A DNA stretch of 11,512 nt from an uncultured Flavobacteriaceae bacterium (GTDB lineage: Bacteria; Bacteroidota; Bacteroidia; Flavobacteriales; Flavobacteriaceae). Shown here one piece after another: positions 1 to 7,507 of this stretch. The DNA lies in contig CAMZLT010000162.1 in the NCBI GenBank assembly GCA_947311745.1, forward strand, positions 1 through 11,512, given 5' to 3'. The notes below the pieces were generated by a model. That model was given only the letters and a program-made list of their open reading frames with translations, searched no databases and was not told the DNA's origin. How positions within the stretch are numbered: position 1 is the first letter of the stretch; the number at the start of each line of letters is the position of its first letter. The position numbers and the translations under genes are program-made.

Positions 1-31
1 TAAAGGTGTTTTAGATAATCTGAATTTGTAA
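1..31 (+). pseudogene. Inverted partial copy of the 3' end of the C1 peptidase gene
   Basis: Read on the plus strand, bases 2-31 give K-G-V-L-D-N-L-N-L followed by TAA. These are the final nine residues and stop of the peptidase encoded on the minus strand at 164-1270, identical at every base. It is either the end of a second, convergent copy of that gene lying to the left of the window, a short duplicated fragment, or an assembly or amplification artefact. The window cannot tell which. Confidence 0.5.
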
Positions 32-194
32 AATAAATGAGTACATCTTTTTTGTATAACGATTACTACCCATAACGGTAACTTGGGCTTGAATAATTCC
101 TCTGAGGTACAAGCATACCAAATGGGTAGTAATCGTTATACAAAAAAGATGTACTCATTTATTTTACAAATTCAGATTATCTAAAACACCTTTA
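1..194. repeat. Perfect 73-bp inverted repeat (arms 1-73 and 122-194) around a 48-base centre
   Basis: Bases 1-73 are the exact reverse complement of bases 122-194. The right arm covers the last ten or so codons of the C1 peptidase gene plus its 41 downstream bases; the left arm carries the same segment reversed. The centre (74-121) contains further nested complementary pieces: TTGG 83-86 with CCAA 118-121, GCTTG 87-91 with CAAGC 110-114, and CCTC 99-102 with GAGG 104-107, with bulges between. As RNA or single-stranded DNA it would fold into one very long hairpin. The left arm reaches the first base of the window, so its true length is unknown. It may be a real tail-to-tail duplication or a fold-back chimera at a contig end; sequence alone cannot decide. 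Confidence 0.95.
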
Positions 195-1270
195 CCAACA
201 GCTTCTTTACTTAGCAAAATAGAAATCATTTTTAATCTTAAATACGGAATACTCATATACACATATCCACCATTTCCCATTTTTTCTCCCCAAGAATTTT
301 TGACTTTAAAATATAAATTATTTTTTTGGTCAACCACTGTTCCTATTATATGCATTAAATGATCGTCTGTAGTATCGTAATTTTCAAATTCTTGTTGTCT
401 GTATGCTTGACTCACTTCTTTTTCTTCTACTATCTGGGTAAGTGAAATTGTATTTTCTTCTGCTGATTTTGGCAATACTGCAATTCCGCTTTTAGCGTTA
501 AAGGTTTTTTCAGAAACATCTACATCTAACGCAATGGTATATCCCTTATTTATTGCATTTACCATAACTTTAATTAACGTATCGATATCTAAATTATACA
601 TACTTCCACTTGAAAAATTATCTGGTATGTTTAACACAAATTTCTCGTTAAACGGAACGTGTGAAAAAGAGGTTAAAGTAATGTATTCTTTTGGATTAAA
701 TTTCATTTTTACAGCAAACTGTTTTGGTGTAAACTTTTTACCATCAAACATAAAATCCATTGGAATTTCTCCAATTTCAGCGTCTAAAATTTTAGCTACA
801 TCTTTTTTCCAATTTGGATGTTCTGAATTTTTTCCATTTTTGATATAATCGTCTAAAATTGGTTTAATTTTTTTAATAATTTCGGAGTGGTTATAAATTT
901 TTTGTCCGTCTTTTAAACCACTAAAGGCTTGTTCGGTTACTAAACCATTATCTCTAATAGAATTAATAACATCGTGTGCCAAACCGCCTTCGCTAAATTG
1001 TATTTTTCCTTGACGCATAACATAATTCCATGCTTTGTCATCATAGGTATTTCTAACGGTAAACATTTCGGAAACATCTACCATTTGCTTTGTTTTTCGG
1101 TAAATTTCACTTTCGATAAATGAGGATGTGGAAAAACTCCAACAAGTACCCGTTCTACCTTGACTTTTTACATTGCTAGCTTCAATATCTTTAATAGTTT
1201 TAAAATTGTATTTTTGAGCAAATATGCTACTACTAATTAATAAGGCAAGTATAAGTATGTGTATTTTCAT
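164..1270 (-). CDS. Exported C1-family cysteine peptidase, bleomycin hydrolase/PepC type
   Basis: A 368-residue papain-fold peptidase with a signal peptide (residues 1 to about 18, ending SIFAQ), so it should act in the periplasm or outside the cell. The active site is visible: oxyanion Gln37 and catalytic Cys43 in SQGRTGTCWSF, His304 in TDDHLMHIIG, and Asn325 in VKNSWG. The Cys-to-His distance of about 260 residues is much longer than in papain and fits the bleomycin hydrolase/aminopeptidase C branch, whose members trim peptides from the N-terminus. The ATG at 1270 is chosen because the signal peptide begins there. It lies 12 bp downstream of the esterase-like gene on the same strand, so the two are probably one transcript. 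Its last codons lie in the right arm of the terminal inverted repeat. All catalytic residues are present. Substrate unknown. Confidence 0.9.
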   Translation of the reverse strand: MKIHILILALLISSSIFAQKYNFKTIKDIEASNVKSQGRTGTCWSFSTSSFIESEIYRKTKQMVDVSEMFTVRNTYDDKAWNYVMRQGKIQFSEGGLAHDVINSIRDNGLVTEQAFSGLKDGQKIYNHSEIIKKIKPILDDYIKNGKNSEHPNWKKDVAKILDAEIGEIPMDFMFDGKKFTPKQFAVKMKFNPKEYITLTSFSHVPFNEKFVLNIPDNFSSGSMYNLDIDTLIKVMVNAINKGYTIALDVDVSEKTFNAKSGIAVLPKSAEENTISLTQIVEEKEVSQAYRQQEFENYDTTDDHLMHIIGTVVDQKNNLYFKVKNSWGEKMGNGGYVYMSIPYLRLKMISILLSKEAVGKGVLDNLNL

Positions 1271-1282
1271 TATATAATGGTT

Positions 1283-2506
1283 TTAATTATTATCGTTATT
1301 CTCTTCTTCTGGAGTTTCTTCTTCTGTTTCTTTTTGTGGTTCTTTTTCTTTCTTTCGGAGTTCTAAAATACGTTCTACATTTTGGTAATAGCCATCTTTA
1401 TTTGGATCATCTGCTGAAATTTTTGCATAGCCATTTTTATAATATTTTAATGCTCGTTTATAATCTTTTCCGTCTTCGTAATATTTACCAATATAGTAAT
1501 CGCCAATAGGTGAATTTGGATATAAACGGTTAATCATTTTACCAAATTCCTCTAAATAATCGCCATTTTCTTTATCTATAATAATACCTTCAATGGCAAA
1601 AATATCACGTTCTCGTATTTTTATATTTGCTCCGAAAAGGTATTCAATATCTACGTATTTTTTTTCTAAATATTCAATTGCTTCTGGTGGCGACATATGT
1701 GCTATTTTATTTTTGTATTCTTCTTTTGAAATTGCGGAATACTGTTCAAAAATAAAAGCCAACGATCTTGAAATCCCTTGGCCGATAGAAGCAACTTTAG
1801 TTGAATTATTAAGCTCGTCATAAAAATAATTAAAGTTTTTATTTTGCGAAGTTTTTAATAAAGCATCAATATCGTTAACTATTTTTTGTTTTTTTGTACC
1901 ATTGTAATCTCCTGAAATAATATAATAATATAAATTAAATTCAATATTTGGTATTTTTTGAAGTAGCATTGTTTTAATATCTAAAGCATATTTAGGATTT
2001 AGATTAACATAGGCTTCAAAAGCTGGTTCTTTTTCTATTAAAAAATAATTGATAAAATTTGCGGTTAACGTGTTTCCAACAATGGTTTTAAATGGTGAAA
2101 TTCGGTAATTTGCATCCATATAATTTAGCACTTCGTTTCGTATAAATTTATAAAATTTTGCACCATCTTCGGTAGGCATAGAAGTAACCTTGTTATAAGA
2201 GCAATCTTGATACCGTTCGCGATTTTGGTTTTGTACGATTCCTACAACTATTTGCTCTGGTGCTTTATCCTTATTTGCAAATAATTTTGCATTTGCTACA
2301 TAAATATCAAAAAGATATTCGCTGTCTAATACAATAGTTAATGGATAAATCCTATCTGGATTGTCTTTATACGATTTCGGAACGGCAATTTTTATAAGCC
2401 TTGTTGTATTTAATACATCGGAATCAAATTCTTTTACAAAAATTTCTTGTGAAAAAATAGTACTATAAAAAAAGAGTGCTACTAAAGGAATAAAATAATT
2501 TTTCAT
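1283..2506 (-). CDS. Exported esterase-fold (PF00756-like) protein with TPR-like C-terminus, probably catalytically dead
   Basis: A 407-residue protein with a signal peptide (1 to about 19, ending FSQ). Residues 30-260 resemble the alpha/beta-hydrolase 'putative esterase' family: an early strand RIYPLTIVLDSEYLF (52-66), IVVGIVQN (86-93), and a nucleophile-elbow position at 142-148. The elbow reads VGNTLTA instead of GxSxG, so the expected Ser is Thr146. The stretch where relatives carry a catalytic His before the final helix (about 234-252) has none; the only histidine in the whole protein is His270. Residues 329-362 look like one TPR-type helix pair (YYIGKYYEDGKDYKRALKYY), followed by a charged Glu/Lys tail. 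It is transcribed just before the C1 peptidase (12-bp gap). Fold assignment is from motif recognition; loss of activity is inference. It may be a binding or scaffold protein. Confidence 0.75.
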   Translation of the reverse strand: MKNYFIPLVALFFYSTIFSQEIFVKEFDSDVLNTTRLIKIAVPKSYKDNPDRIYPLTIVLDSEYLFDIYVANAKLFANKDKAPEQIVVGIVQNQNRERYQDCSYNKVTSMPTEDGAKFYKFIRNEVLNYMDANYRISPFKTIVGNTLTANFINYFLIEKEPAFEAYVNLNPKYALDIKTMLLQKIPNIEFNLYYYIISGDYNGTKKQKIVNDIDALLKTSQNKNFNYFYDELNNSTKVASIGQGISRSLAFIFEQYSAISKEEYKNKIAHMSPPEAIEYLEKKYVDIEYLFGANIKIRERDIFAIEGIIIDKENGDYLEEFGKMINRLYPNSPIGDYYIGKYYEDGKDYKRALKYYKNGYAKISADDPNKDGYYQNVERILELRKKEKEPQKETEEETPEEENNDNN

Positions 2507-2530
2507 AAATAAATATAATTTTTTAAAGTG

Positions 2531-2538
2531 CCAAGATA
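2531..2538 (-). promoter_or_regulatory. Possible -7 box for the esterase-like/peptidase operon
   Basis: On the minus strand this reads TATCTTGG, one mismatch from the Bacteroidota -7 consensus TAnnTTTG, 24 bases before the ATG at 2506. No matching -33 TTTG is seen at the usual distance, so support is weak. Confidence 0.3.
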
Positions 2539-2558
2539 CTACTTTTTAATAAATGTTA

Positions 2559-2566
2559 TATCTTTA
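2559..2566 (+). promoter_or_regulatory. Possible -7 box for menB
   Basis: TATCTTTA matches TAnnTTTG except for the last base and ends 24 bases before the menB ATG at 2591. It lies in the 84-bp divergent space between menB and the esterase-like gene. No clear -33 element is visible. Confidence 0.35.
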
Positions 2567-2590
2567 CAACGAACAAAATTATCTAAAACT

Positions 2591-3430
2591 ATGCCAAAAA
2601 TCAATTGGAAAACCGCAAAGGAATACACCGACATTACCTATAAAAAATGTAATGGTGTTGCACGAATTGCCTTTAATAGACCTGATGTTAGAAATGCTTT
2701 TCGCCCAAAAACTACATCGGAATTACTAGATGCTTTTTACGATGCTCATGAGGATACAAGTATCGGAGTAGTGCTATTAAGTGCTGAAGGTCCTTCGTCA
2801 AAAGATGGTGTTTATTCATTTTGTAGTGGTGGTGATCAACGTGCAAGAGGTAAGGAGGGTTATGTTGGTGAGGATGGCTATCATCGTTTAAATATTTTAG
2901 AAGTACAGCGTTTGATTAGGTTTATGCCTAAAGCTGTTATTGCTGTTGTACCTGGTTGGGCAGTTGGTGGAGGCCATAGTTTACACGTAGTTTGCGATTT
3001 AACTTTAGCTTCTAAAGAACATGCTATCTTTAAACAAACCGATGCAGATGTTACTAGTTTTGATGGTGGTTACGGATCGGCATATCTTGCAAAAATGGTT
3101 GGGCAGAAAAAAGCTCGTGAAATTTTCTTTTTAGGAAGGAATTATTCTGCACAAGAAGCCTACGAAATGGGAATGGTAAATGCTGTTATTCCGCATGATA
3201 AATTAGAAGAGACTGCTTACGAATGGGCTCAAGAAATTTTAGAAAAATCGCCAATTTCAATTAAAATGCTAAAATTTGCCATGAATTTAACCGATGATGG
3301 TATGGTTGGACAACAAGTTTTTGCTGGTGAAGCAACACGATTGGCTTATATGACCGAAGAGGCTCAAGAAGGTAGAAATGCTTTTCTTGAAAAACGAAAA
3401 CCTAATTTTGATAAAAAATGGATTCCTTAG
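2591..3430 (+). CDS. menB: 1,4-dihydroxy-2-naphthoyl-CoA synthase (MenB), Asp-type
   Basis: MenB closes the second ring of menaquinone by converting o-succinylbenzoyl-CoA to 1,4-dihydroxy-2-naphthoyl-CoA in the cytoplasm. The 279-residue product is a complete crotonase-fold enzyme of normal family length. Hallmarks are FCSGGDQRARG (77-87, acyl-CoA oxyanion region), PGWAVGGGHSL (121-131), QTDADVTSFDGGYGSAY (149-165) and LAYMTEEAQEGRNAF near the C-terminus (Tyr253 likely catalytic). Asp151 stands where Escherichia coli MenB has a Gly that binds bicarbonate, so this is the form with a built-in carboxylate, as in mycobacteria and probably bicarbonate-independent. The ATG at 2591 is chosen over an upstream in-frame GTG at 2528 because family homology starts at PKINWKTAKEYTDI. 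Other men genes are not in the window; the gene stands alone and is divergent from its left neighbour. Confidence 0.96.
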   Translation: MPKINWKTAKEYTDITYKKCNGVARIAFNRPDVRNAFRPKTTSELLDAFYDAHEDTSIGVVLLSAEGPSSKDGVYSFCSGGDQRARGKEGYVGEDGYHRLNILEVQRLIRFMPKAVIAVVPGWAVGGGHSLHVVCDLTLASKEHAIFKQTDADVTSFDGGYGSAYLAKMVGQKKAREIFFLGRNYSAQEAYEMGMVNAVIPHDKLEETAYEWAQEILEKSPISIKMLKFAMNLTDDGMVGQQVFAGEATRLAYMTEEAQEGRNAFLEKRKPNFDKKWIP

Positions 3431-3482
3431 ATTTTAGCAAGCAGTTCACAATAAAAAAACAGGTAGTTGGTAGTATGTTTAA

Positions 3483-3561
3483 TTAATATACATACGGAAT
3501 TAAACGAAAAGTTTTTTCTTTATATTGCTTATATGATTTGCCAAAATGGTTTTCTAAAAAA
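3483..3561 (-). pseudogene. Out-of-frame C-terminal remnant of the membrane methyltransferase
   Basis: If the six-T run (minus strand, 3556-3561) is read as seven, translation after MEEVF continues as LEN, then HFGKSYKQYKEKTFRLIP, then YVY and TAA at 3483-3485. The E-x-FG-x2-Y-x2-Y pattern followed by R-x-IP is the usual C-terminal signature of this family, so the sequence is clearly real coding sequence shifted by one base, not chance. It has no start of its own. Confidence 0.85.
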
Positions 3562-3916
3562 CTTCTTCCATTTTAATTTTAAGAATTAAAACGACGGCTA
3601 GTGTTAAAAATACAAATGCATTGTAATAATTTAGATGGTAAAAAACACCACTTCCGAAAAATAAAAGCAAACCTGTATAAATAGGATTTCGACTAATTTT
3701 ATAAGGACCTGTGGTTATAAATTTAGCATTTTCTAAAACTTCAGGTTGTACGTTAAAATTACCTATACGTAAGGTTAAAGTAGCCCAAATTGTAAAAAGT
3801 AACGCAAAAATTTGAAAAATAAGTACTAGTCCTTTTGCCCAAAGTGTTCCGCTAAAAAGCAATAATGCAAAGCAGGAAAATTGAATGATTACTAAAATTA
3901 AGGATTTTTTAGACAT
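3554..3916 (-). CDS. ICMT/PEMT-like integral membrane methyltransferase, C-terminus lost by frameshift
   Basis: The open frame gives 120 residues with three or four hydrophobic segments (about 5-22, 28-47, 80-95, 98-114) and the family motif TGPYKISRNPIYTG (69-82), which in isoprenylcysteine carboxyl methyltransferase and phospholipid methyltransferase relatives helps bind S-adenosylmethionine. The substrate is not predictable; bacterial members are mostly uncharacterised. The frame stops at MEEVF, just where relatives continue. One extra T in the six-T run at 3556-3561 would restore 24 more residues ending at 3483 (see next entry), giving a normal 144-residue protein. The start (3916) lies only 7 bp from the end of the uvrB coding region's stop neighbourhood (3-bp gap, 3917-3919), so it is probably co-transcribed with uvrB. 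It is either a recently broken gene, a phase-variable one, or a sequencing error. Confidence 0.8.
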   Translation of the reverse strand: MSKKSLILVIIQFSCFALLLFSGTLWAKGLVLIFQIFALLFTIWATLTLRIGNFNVQPEVLENAKFITTGPYKISRNPIYTGLLLFFGSGVFYHLNYYNAFVFLTLAVVLILKIKMEEVF

Positions 3917-3919
3917 AAT

Positions 3920-5908
3920 TTATAAATTTTCTTGTAGTACTTTTATTTCATCACGTAATTGTGCTGCAGCGATAAAGTCTAATTGTTTTGCAGCATATTC
4001 CATTTGTTTTCGCTTTTCGCGAATGCGTTTTTCTATTTCTTTTTTTGGTAGATATTCTAAGTCTTGCTCTGCTACTTTTTGTAATGCATTGTTGTAATGG
4101 AATGACGTTATCTGACTTTTAGTTAAATCGCTTTCAATAGCTTTTTTTATTTGTTTTGGTTGTAAACCATGTTTGGTATTGTATGTAATCTGTTTTTCTC
4201 TACGACGTTCGGTTTCGTCTATGGTAAGTTGCATACTTTTGGTTATTTTATCTGCGTACATTATGGCTTTTCCGTTTATGTTTCTTGCAGCACGACCAAT
4301 AGTTTGCGTTAAAGAACGATGGCTTCGTAAAAAACCTTCTTTATCGGCATCTAAAATAGCAACTAGTGATACTTCAGGCAAATCTAAACCTTCACGAAGT
4401 AAATTTACACCAATAAGTACATCAAAAAGTCCTTTTCGTAAATCTTGCATTATTTCTACACGTTCTAAAGTATCTACATCACTGTGAATATAACGACAAC
4501 GAACCTGAACACGTGTTAGGTATTTGGTTAATTCTTCTGCCATTCGCTTGGTTAAAGTCGTTACTAAAACACGTTCGTCTTTTTCTACTCTAAGATGAAT
4601 TTCTTCTAGTAAATCATCTATTTGGTTTAAACTTGGTCGTATTTCAATAATAGGATCTAATAGTCCTGTTGGACGAATAACTTGTTCTACAAATACACCA
4701 TCGGTTCGTTTTAATTCGTAATCCGCAGGAGTTGCCGAAACGTAAATTATTTGGTTTTGAATAGCTTCAAATTCCTCAAATTTTAATGGTCTGTTATCCA
4801 TTGCAGCAGGAAGTCTAAAACCAAATTCCACTAGATTTTCTTTTCTAGAACGATCACCTCCATACATGGCATGTACTTGCGGAATGGTTACGTGGCTTTC
4901 GTCGATTACCATTAAATAATCCTCAGGAAAATAGTCTAATAAACAGAATGGTCTAGTTCCTTCAGGTCTTCCGTCAAGGTAGCGAGAATAATTTTCAATA
5001 CCAGAACAATAGCCTAATTCTCTAATCATTTCTAAGTCAAATTCGGTACGTTCTAATAAGCGTTTTGCTTCTAAATGTTTACCTATTTCTTTAAAATAAG
5101 TTACTTGTTTTACTAAATCCTCTTGTATTTGATGAATAGCATTTTGTAAGATATCCGGTGAGGTTACAAATAAATTTGCTGGATAAATATTTAAGTGTTC
5201 AAAAGAAGCTACAATGGTATTATTTTCAAGATTAAAACTTTCAATTTCCTCAATTTCATCACCAAAAAAATGAATTCGGAAACCATTATCACCATACGAA
5301 GGATAGATCGTAACAACATCCCCTTTTACTTTAAATGAACCGCTTTTTATATCGGTTTCTGTTCGTGAATACAGACTGGTTACCAATCGTTGTAAGAACT
5401 TGGTACGTGTGATTAACTCGCCAACTTCAATACTTATAACATTTTTTTTAAATTCTATTGGATTCCCTATTCCGTAGAGGCAAGAAACCGAAGCAACTAC
5501 AATCACATCTCGTCGTCCAGATAATAAAGAGGATGTTGTACTTAATCGCAAACGCTCAATATCTTCGTTTATAGATAAATCTTTTTCTATATATGTTCCT
5601 GTTGTAGGGATATAGGCTTCTGGCTGGTAATAATCATAGTAAGACACAAAATATTCTACAGCATTATTCGGAAAAAAATGTTTAAATTCTTGGTATAATT
5701 GTGCTGCAAGAGTTTTATTATGTGCAAGAATTAAAGTTGGTCTTTTGGTTTGTTCGATAAGGTTTGCAACCGTAAATGTTTTACCAGAACCAGTAACTCC
5801 TAATAAAACTTGTGCTTTTTCGCCTTTAGAAACACCTGCAACCAATTCGTTAATTGCTTGAGGCTGATCTCCTGTTGGTTTAAAATCACTTTCTATTTTA
5901 AATTGCAT
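3920..5908 (-). CDS. uvrB: UvrABC excinuclease subunit B
   Basis: UvrB is the DNA-damage verification helicase-like subunit of nucleotide excision repair; UvrA loads it and it then recruits UvrC. At 662 residues it is close to the E. coli length (673). Visible features are Walker A GVTGSGKT (37-44), the damage-probing beta-hairpin YYDYYQPEAY (90-99), the DEAD-type box IDESH (335-339), SATP (391-394), helicase motif VI QTIGRAARN (535-543), and the C-terminal UVR motif that binds UvrC (about 625-660, LDFIAAAQLRDEI). No motif is broken. The ATG at 5908 gives the normal N-terminus MQFKIESDFKPTGDQPQAI. The membrane methyltransferase follows after 3 bp. A 56-bp gap with a candidate promoter separates it from glyS. 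Confidence 0.98.
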   Translation of the reverse strand: MQFKIESDFKPTGDQPQAINELVAGVSKGEKAQVLLGVTGSGKTFTVANLIEQTKRPTLILAHNKTLAAQLYQEFKHFFPNNAVEYFVSYYDYYQPEAYIPTTGTYIEKDLSINEDIERLRLSTTSSLLSGRRDVIVVASVSCLYGIGNPIEFKKNVISIEVGELITRTKFLQRLVTSLYSRTETDIKSGSFKVKGDVVTIYPSYGDNGFRIHFFGDEIEEIESFNLENNTIVASFEHLNIYPANLFVTSPDILQNAIHQIQEDLVKQVTYFKEIGKHLEAKRLLERTEFDLEMIRELGYCSGIENYSRYLDGRPEGTRPFCLLDYFPEDYLMVIDESHVTIPQVHAMYGGDRSRKENLVEFGFRLPAAMDNRPLKFEEFEAIQNQIIYVSATPADYELKRTDGVFVEQVIRPTGLLDPIIEIRPSLNQIDDLLEEIHLRVEKDERVLVTTLTKRMAEELTKYLTRVQVRCRYIHSDVDTLERVEIMQDLRKGLFDVLIGVNLLREGLDLPEVSLVAILDADKEGFLRSHRSLTQTIGRAARNINGKAIMYADKITKSMQLTIDETERRREKQITYNTKHGLQPKQIKKAIESDLTKSQITSFHYNNALQKVAEQDLEYLPKKEIEKRIREKRKQMEYAAKQLDFIAAAQLRDEIKVLQENL

Positions 5909-5933
5909 TTTTAGTATTTTATTTTTCCTTTTT

Positions 5934-5964
5934 AGAAGTTATATCCTACTAAAAAAGCAACAAA
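5934..5964 (-). promoter_or_regulatory. Candidate uvrB promoter (-33 TTTG, 19-base spacer, -7 TAACTTCT)
   Basis: On the minus strand, TTTG (5964-5961) is followed after exactly 19 bases by TAACTTCT (5941-5934), two mismatches from TAnnTTTG. The spacing is that expected of Bacteroidota promoters, and the box lies 25 bases before the uvrB ATG. The region also holds a weak CTTTTTAG/CTAAAAAAG inverted pair (5928-5935 and 5949-5957), without a following T run on the minus strand, so it is not called a terminator. Confidence 0.35.
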
Positions 5965-7503
5965 TTATTTAGAAATCCATTTTTTAAAAGAAATTTCTTG
6001 GTTTACTATTTTAGCGATATCTGTAATTGCGATACGTTCTTGTTCCATCGTATCTCGGTTACGAATAGTAACGGTTTTATCTTCTAAAGACTGATGATCT
6101 ACGGTAACACAAAAAGGTGTTCCTAAAGCATCTTGTCTTCTGTACCGTCTTCCTACAGCATCTTTTTCGTCATAAGTTACGTTAAAGTCGTATTTTAATT
6201 CGTTTATAACTTTTTTTGCGAGTTCTGGCAATCCATCTTTTTTAAGAAGTGGAAATACCGCAACTTTAGTTGGAGCTAAAATTGAAGGGATTTTTAAAAC
6301 AGTTCTTGTAGATCCATCTTTTAGGGTTTCGTCTTGTAGAGCAGTAGAGAAAATTGCTAAAAACAACCTATCCAAACCAACCGAGGTTTCTACAACATAC
6401 GGAATATAATTGGAATTGGTTTCATGGTCAAAAAACTGTAATTTTTTACCAGAATATTTTTCGTGTGCTTTTAAATCGAAGTTTGTTCTAGAGTGAATAC
6501 CTTCTAATTCCTTAAAACCAAACGGAAATTTGAATTCAATATCTGCTGCTGCATTTGCATAATGTGCTAATTTTTCGTGATCGTGAAAACGGTATTTATC
6601 TTCGCCTAAACCTAGAGATTTATGCCAATTTAAACGATTTGTTTTCCATTTTTCGTACCATTCTAGTTCGGTTCCTGGTTTTACAAAGTATTGCATTTCC
6701 ATTTGTTCAAATTCACGCATTCTAAAAATAAATTGTCTTGCTACGATTTCATTTCTAAAAGCTTTACCAGTTTGTGCAATACCAAACGGTATTTTCATTC
6801 GTCCTGTTTTTTGCACATTGGCAAAATTAACAAATATCCCTTGCGCTGTTTCTGGTCGTAAGTATAAATCGGTTGATGAAGCAGCATCTGCACCTAATTT
6901 TGTACCAAACATTAAGTTAAACTGCTTTACATCGGTCCAATTTTTCGAACCGGATAACGGACAACCGATTCCTAGTTCTTCGATAAGTAATTTTACATCG
7001 TCTAAGTCTTCATTTTCTAAAGATTTTCCTAAACGTTTTAAAATAGTATCAATTTTTTCTTGATAACCTAAAACACGAGGGTTTGTTTTAATAAATTCCG
7101 ATTTATCGAAAGCATCACCAAAGCGTTTCTGTGCTTTTGTAATTTCTTTTTCAATTTTCTTTTCAATTTTTAGGCAATAATCCTCTACAAGTACATCTGC
7201 ACGATATCTTTTTTTGGAGTCTTTGTTATCGATTAATGGATCGCTAAAGGCATCTACGTGTCCTGATGCTTTCCAAGTGGTTGGATGCATAAATATAGCA
7301 GAGTCAATACCTACAATATTTTCGTGCATATGTACCATTGCTTTCCACCAATATTCACGAATATTTTTTTTGAGTTCTACACCATTTTGTGCGTAATCAT
7401 AAACAGCACTTAATCCGTCGTATATTTCACTAGATTGAAAAATGAATCCATATTCTTTTGCGTGTGAAATAACTTTTTTAAATAAATCTTCTTGTTTTGC
7501 CAT
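5965..7503 (-). CDS. glyS: Glycyl-tRNA synthetase, homodimeric class II type
   Basis: Charges tRNA-Gly with glycine using ATP. The 512-residue product is the single-chain alpha2 (eukaryote/archaea-like) form, not the two-subunit GlyQ/GlyS form of E. coli; this is normal for Bacteroidota. Class II motif 1 lies around SGHVDAFSDPL (80-90), the glycine-pocket sequence YLRPETAQGIF is at 214-224, motif 2 is GKAFRNEI..RQFIFRMREFEQME (246-269), and motif 3 is SVGLDRLFLAI (374-384). The anticodon-binding domain starts near APTKVAVFPL (410-419) and runs to the end. The ATG at 7503 gives the usual N-terminus. A -7 box sits almost on the start codon (next entry). The 52-bp gap to the upstream membrane protein and that box suggest separate transcription. 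Confidence 0.97.
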   Translation of the reverse strand: MAKQEDLFKKVISHAKEYGFIFQSSEIYDGLSAVYDYAQNGVELKKNIREYWWKAMVHMHENIVGIDSAIFMHPTTWKASGHVDAFSDPLIDNKDSKKRYRADVLVEDYCLKIEKKIEKEITKAQKRFGDAFDKSEFIKTNPRVLGYQEKIDTILKRLGKSLENEDLDDVKLLIEELGIGCPLSGSKNWTDVKQFNLMFGTKLGADAASSTDLYLRPETAQGIFVNFANVQKTGRMKIPFGIAQTGKAFRNEIVARQFIFRMREFEQMEMQYFVKPGTELEWYEKWKTNRLNWHKSLGLGEDKYRFHDHEKLAHYANAAADIEFKFPFGFKELEGIHSRTNFDLKAHEKYSGKKLQFFDHETNSNYIPYVVETSVGLDRLFLAIFSTALQDETLKDGSTRTVLKIPSILAPTKVAVFPLLKKDGLPELAKKVINELKYDFNVTYDEKDAVGRRYRRQDALGTPFCVTVDHQSLEDKTVTIRNRDTMEQERIAITDIAKIVNQEISFKKWISK

Positions 7504-7507
7504 TTGA

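Noticed and set aside
54..141. Integron attC-like site: GTATAAC at the left and GTTATAC at the right of an imperfect hairpin
   Set aside because: GTTATAC misses the GTTRRRY core by one base, and perfect complementarity continues far outside these boxes into coding sequence, which attC sites do not show. No integrase or cassette array is visible.
534..848. 104-codon plus-strand frame opposite the C1 peptidase
   Set aside because: It is antisense to a peptidase with an intact catalytic triad, with no motif and no promoter box. Other plus-strand frames opposite uvrB, glyS and the two membrane proteins were rejected for the same reason.
2528..2590. N-terminal extension of MenB from the GTG at 2528
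   Set aside because: The extra 21 residues do not resemble the family, and they overlap both the candidate -7 box and the divergent promoter region. The ATG at 2591 gives the standard start.
3473..3495. Hairpin GTATGT/ACATAC between menB and the methyltransferase remnant as a bidirectional terminator
   Set aside because: The stem is only 6 bp with an 11-base loop, has no T run after it, and overlaps the coding remnant of the methyltransferase.
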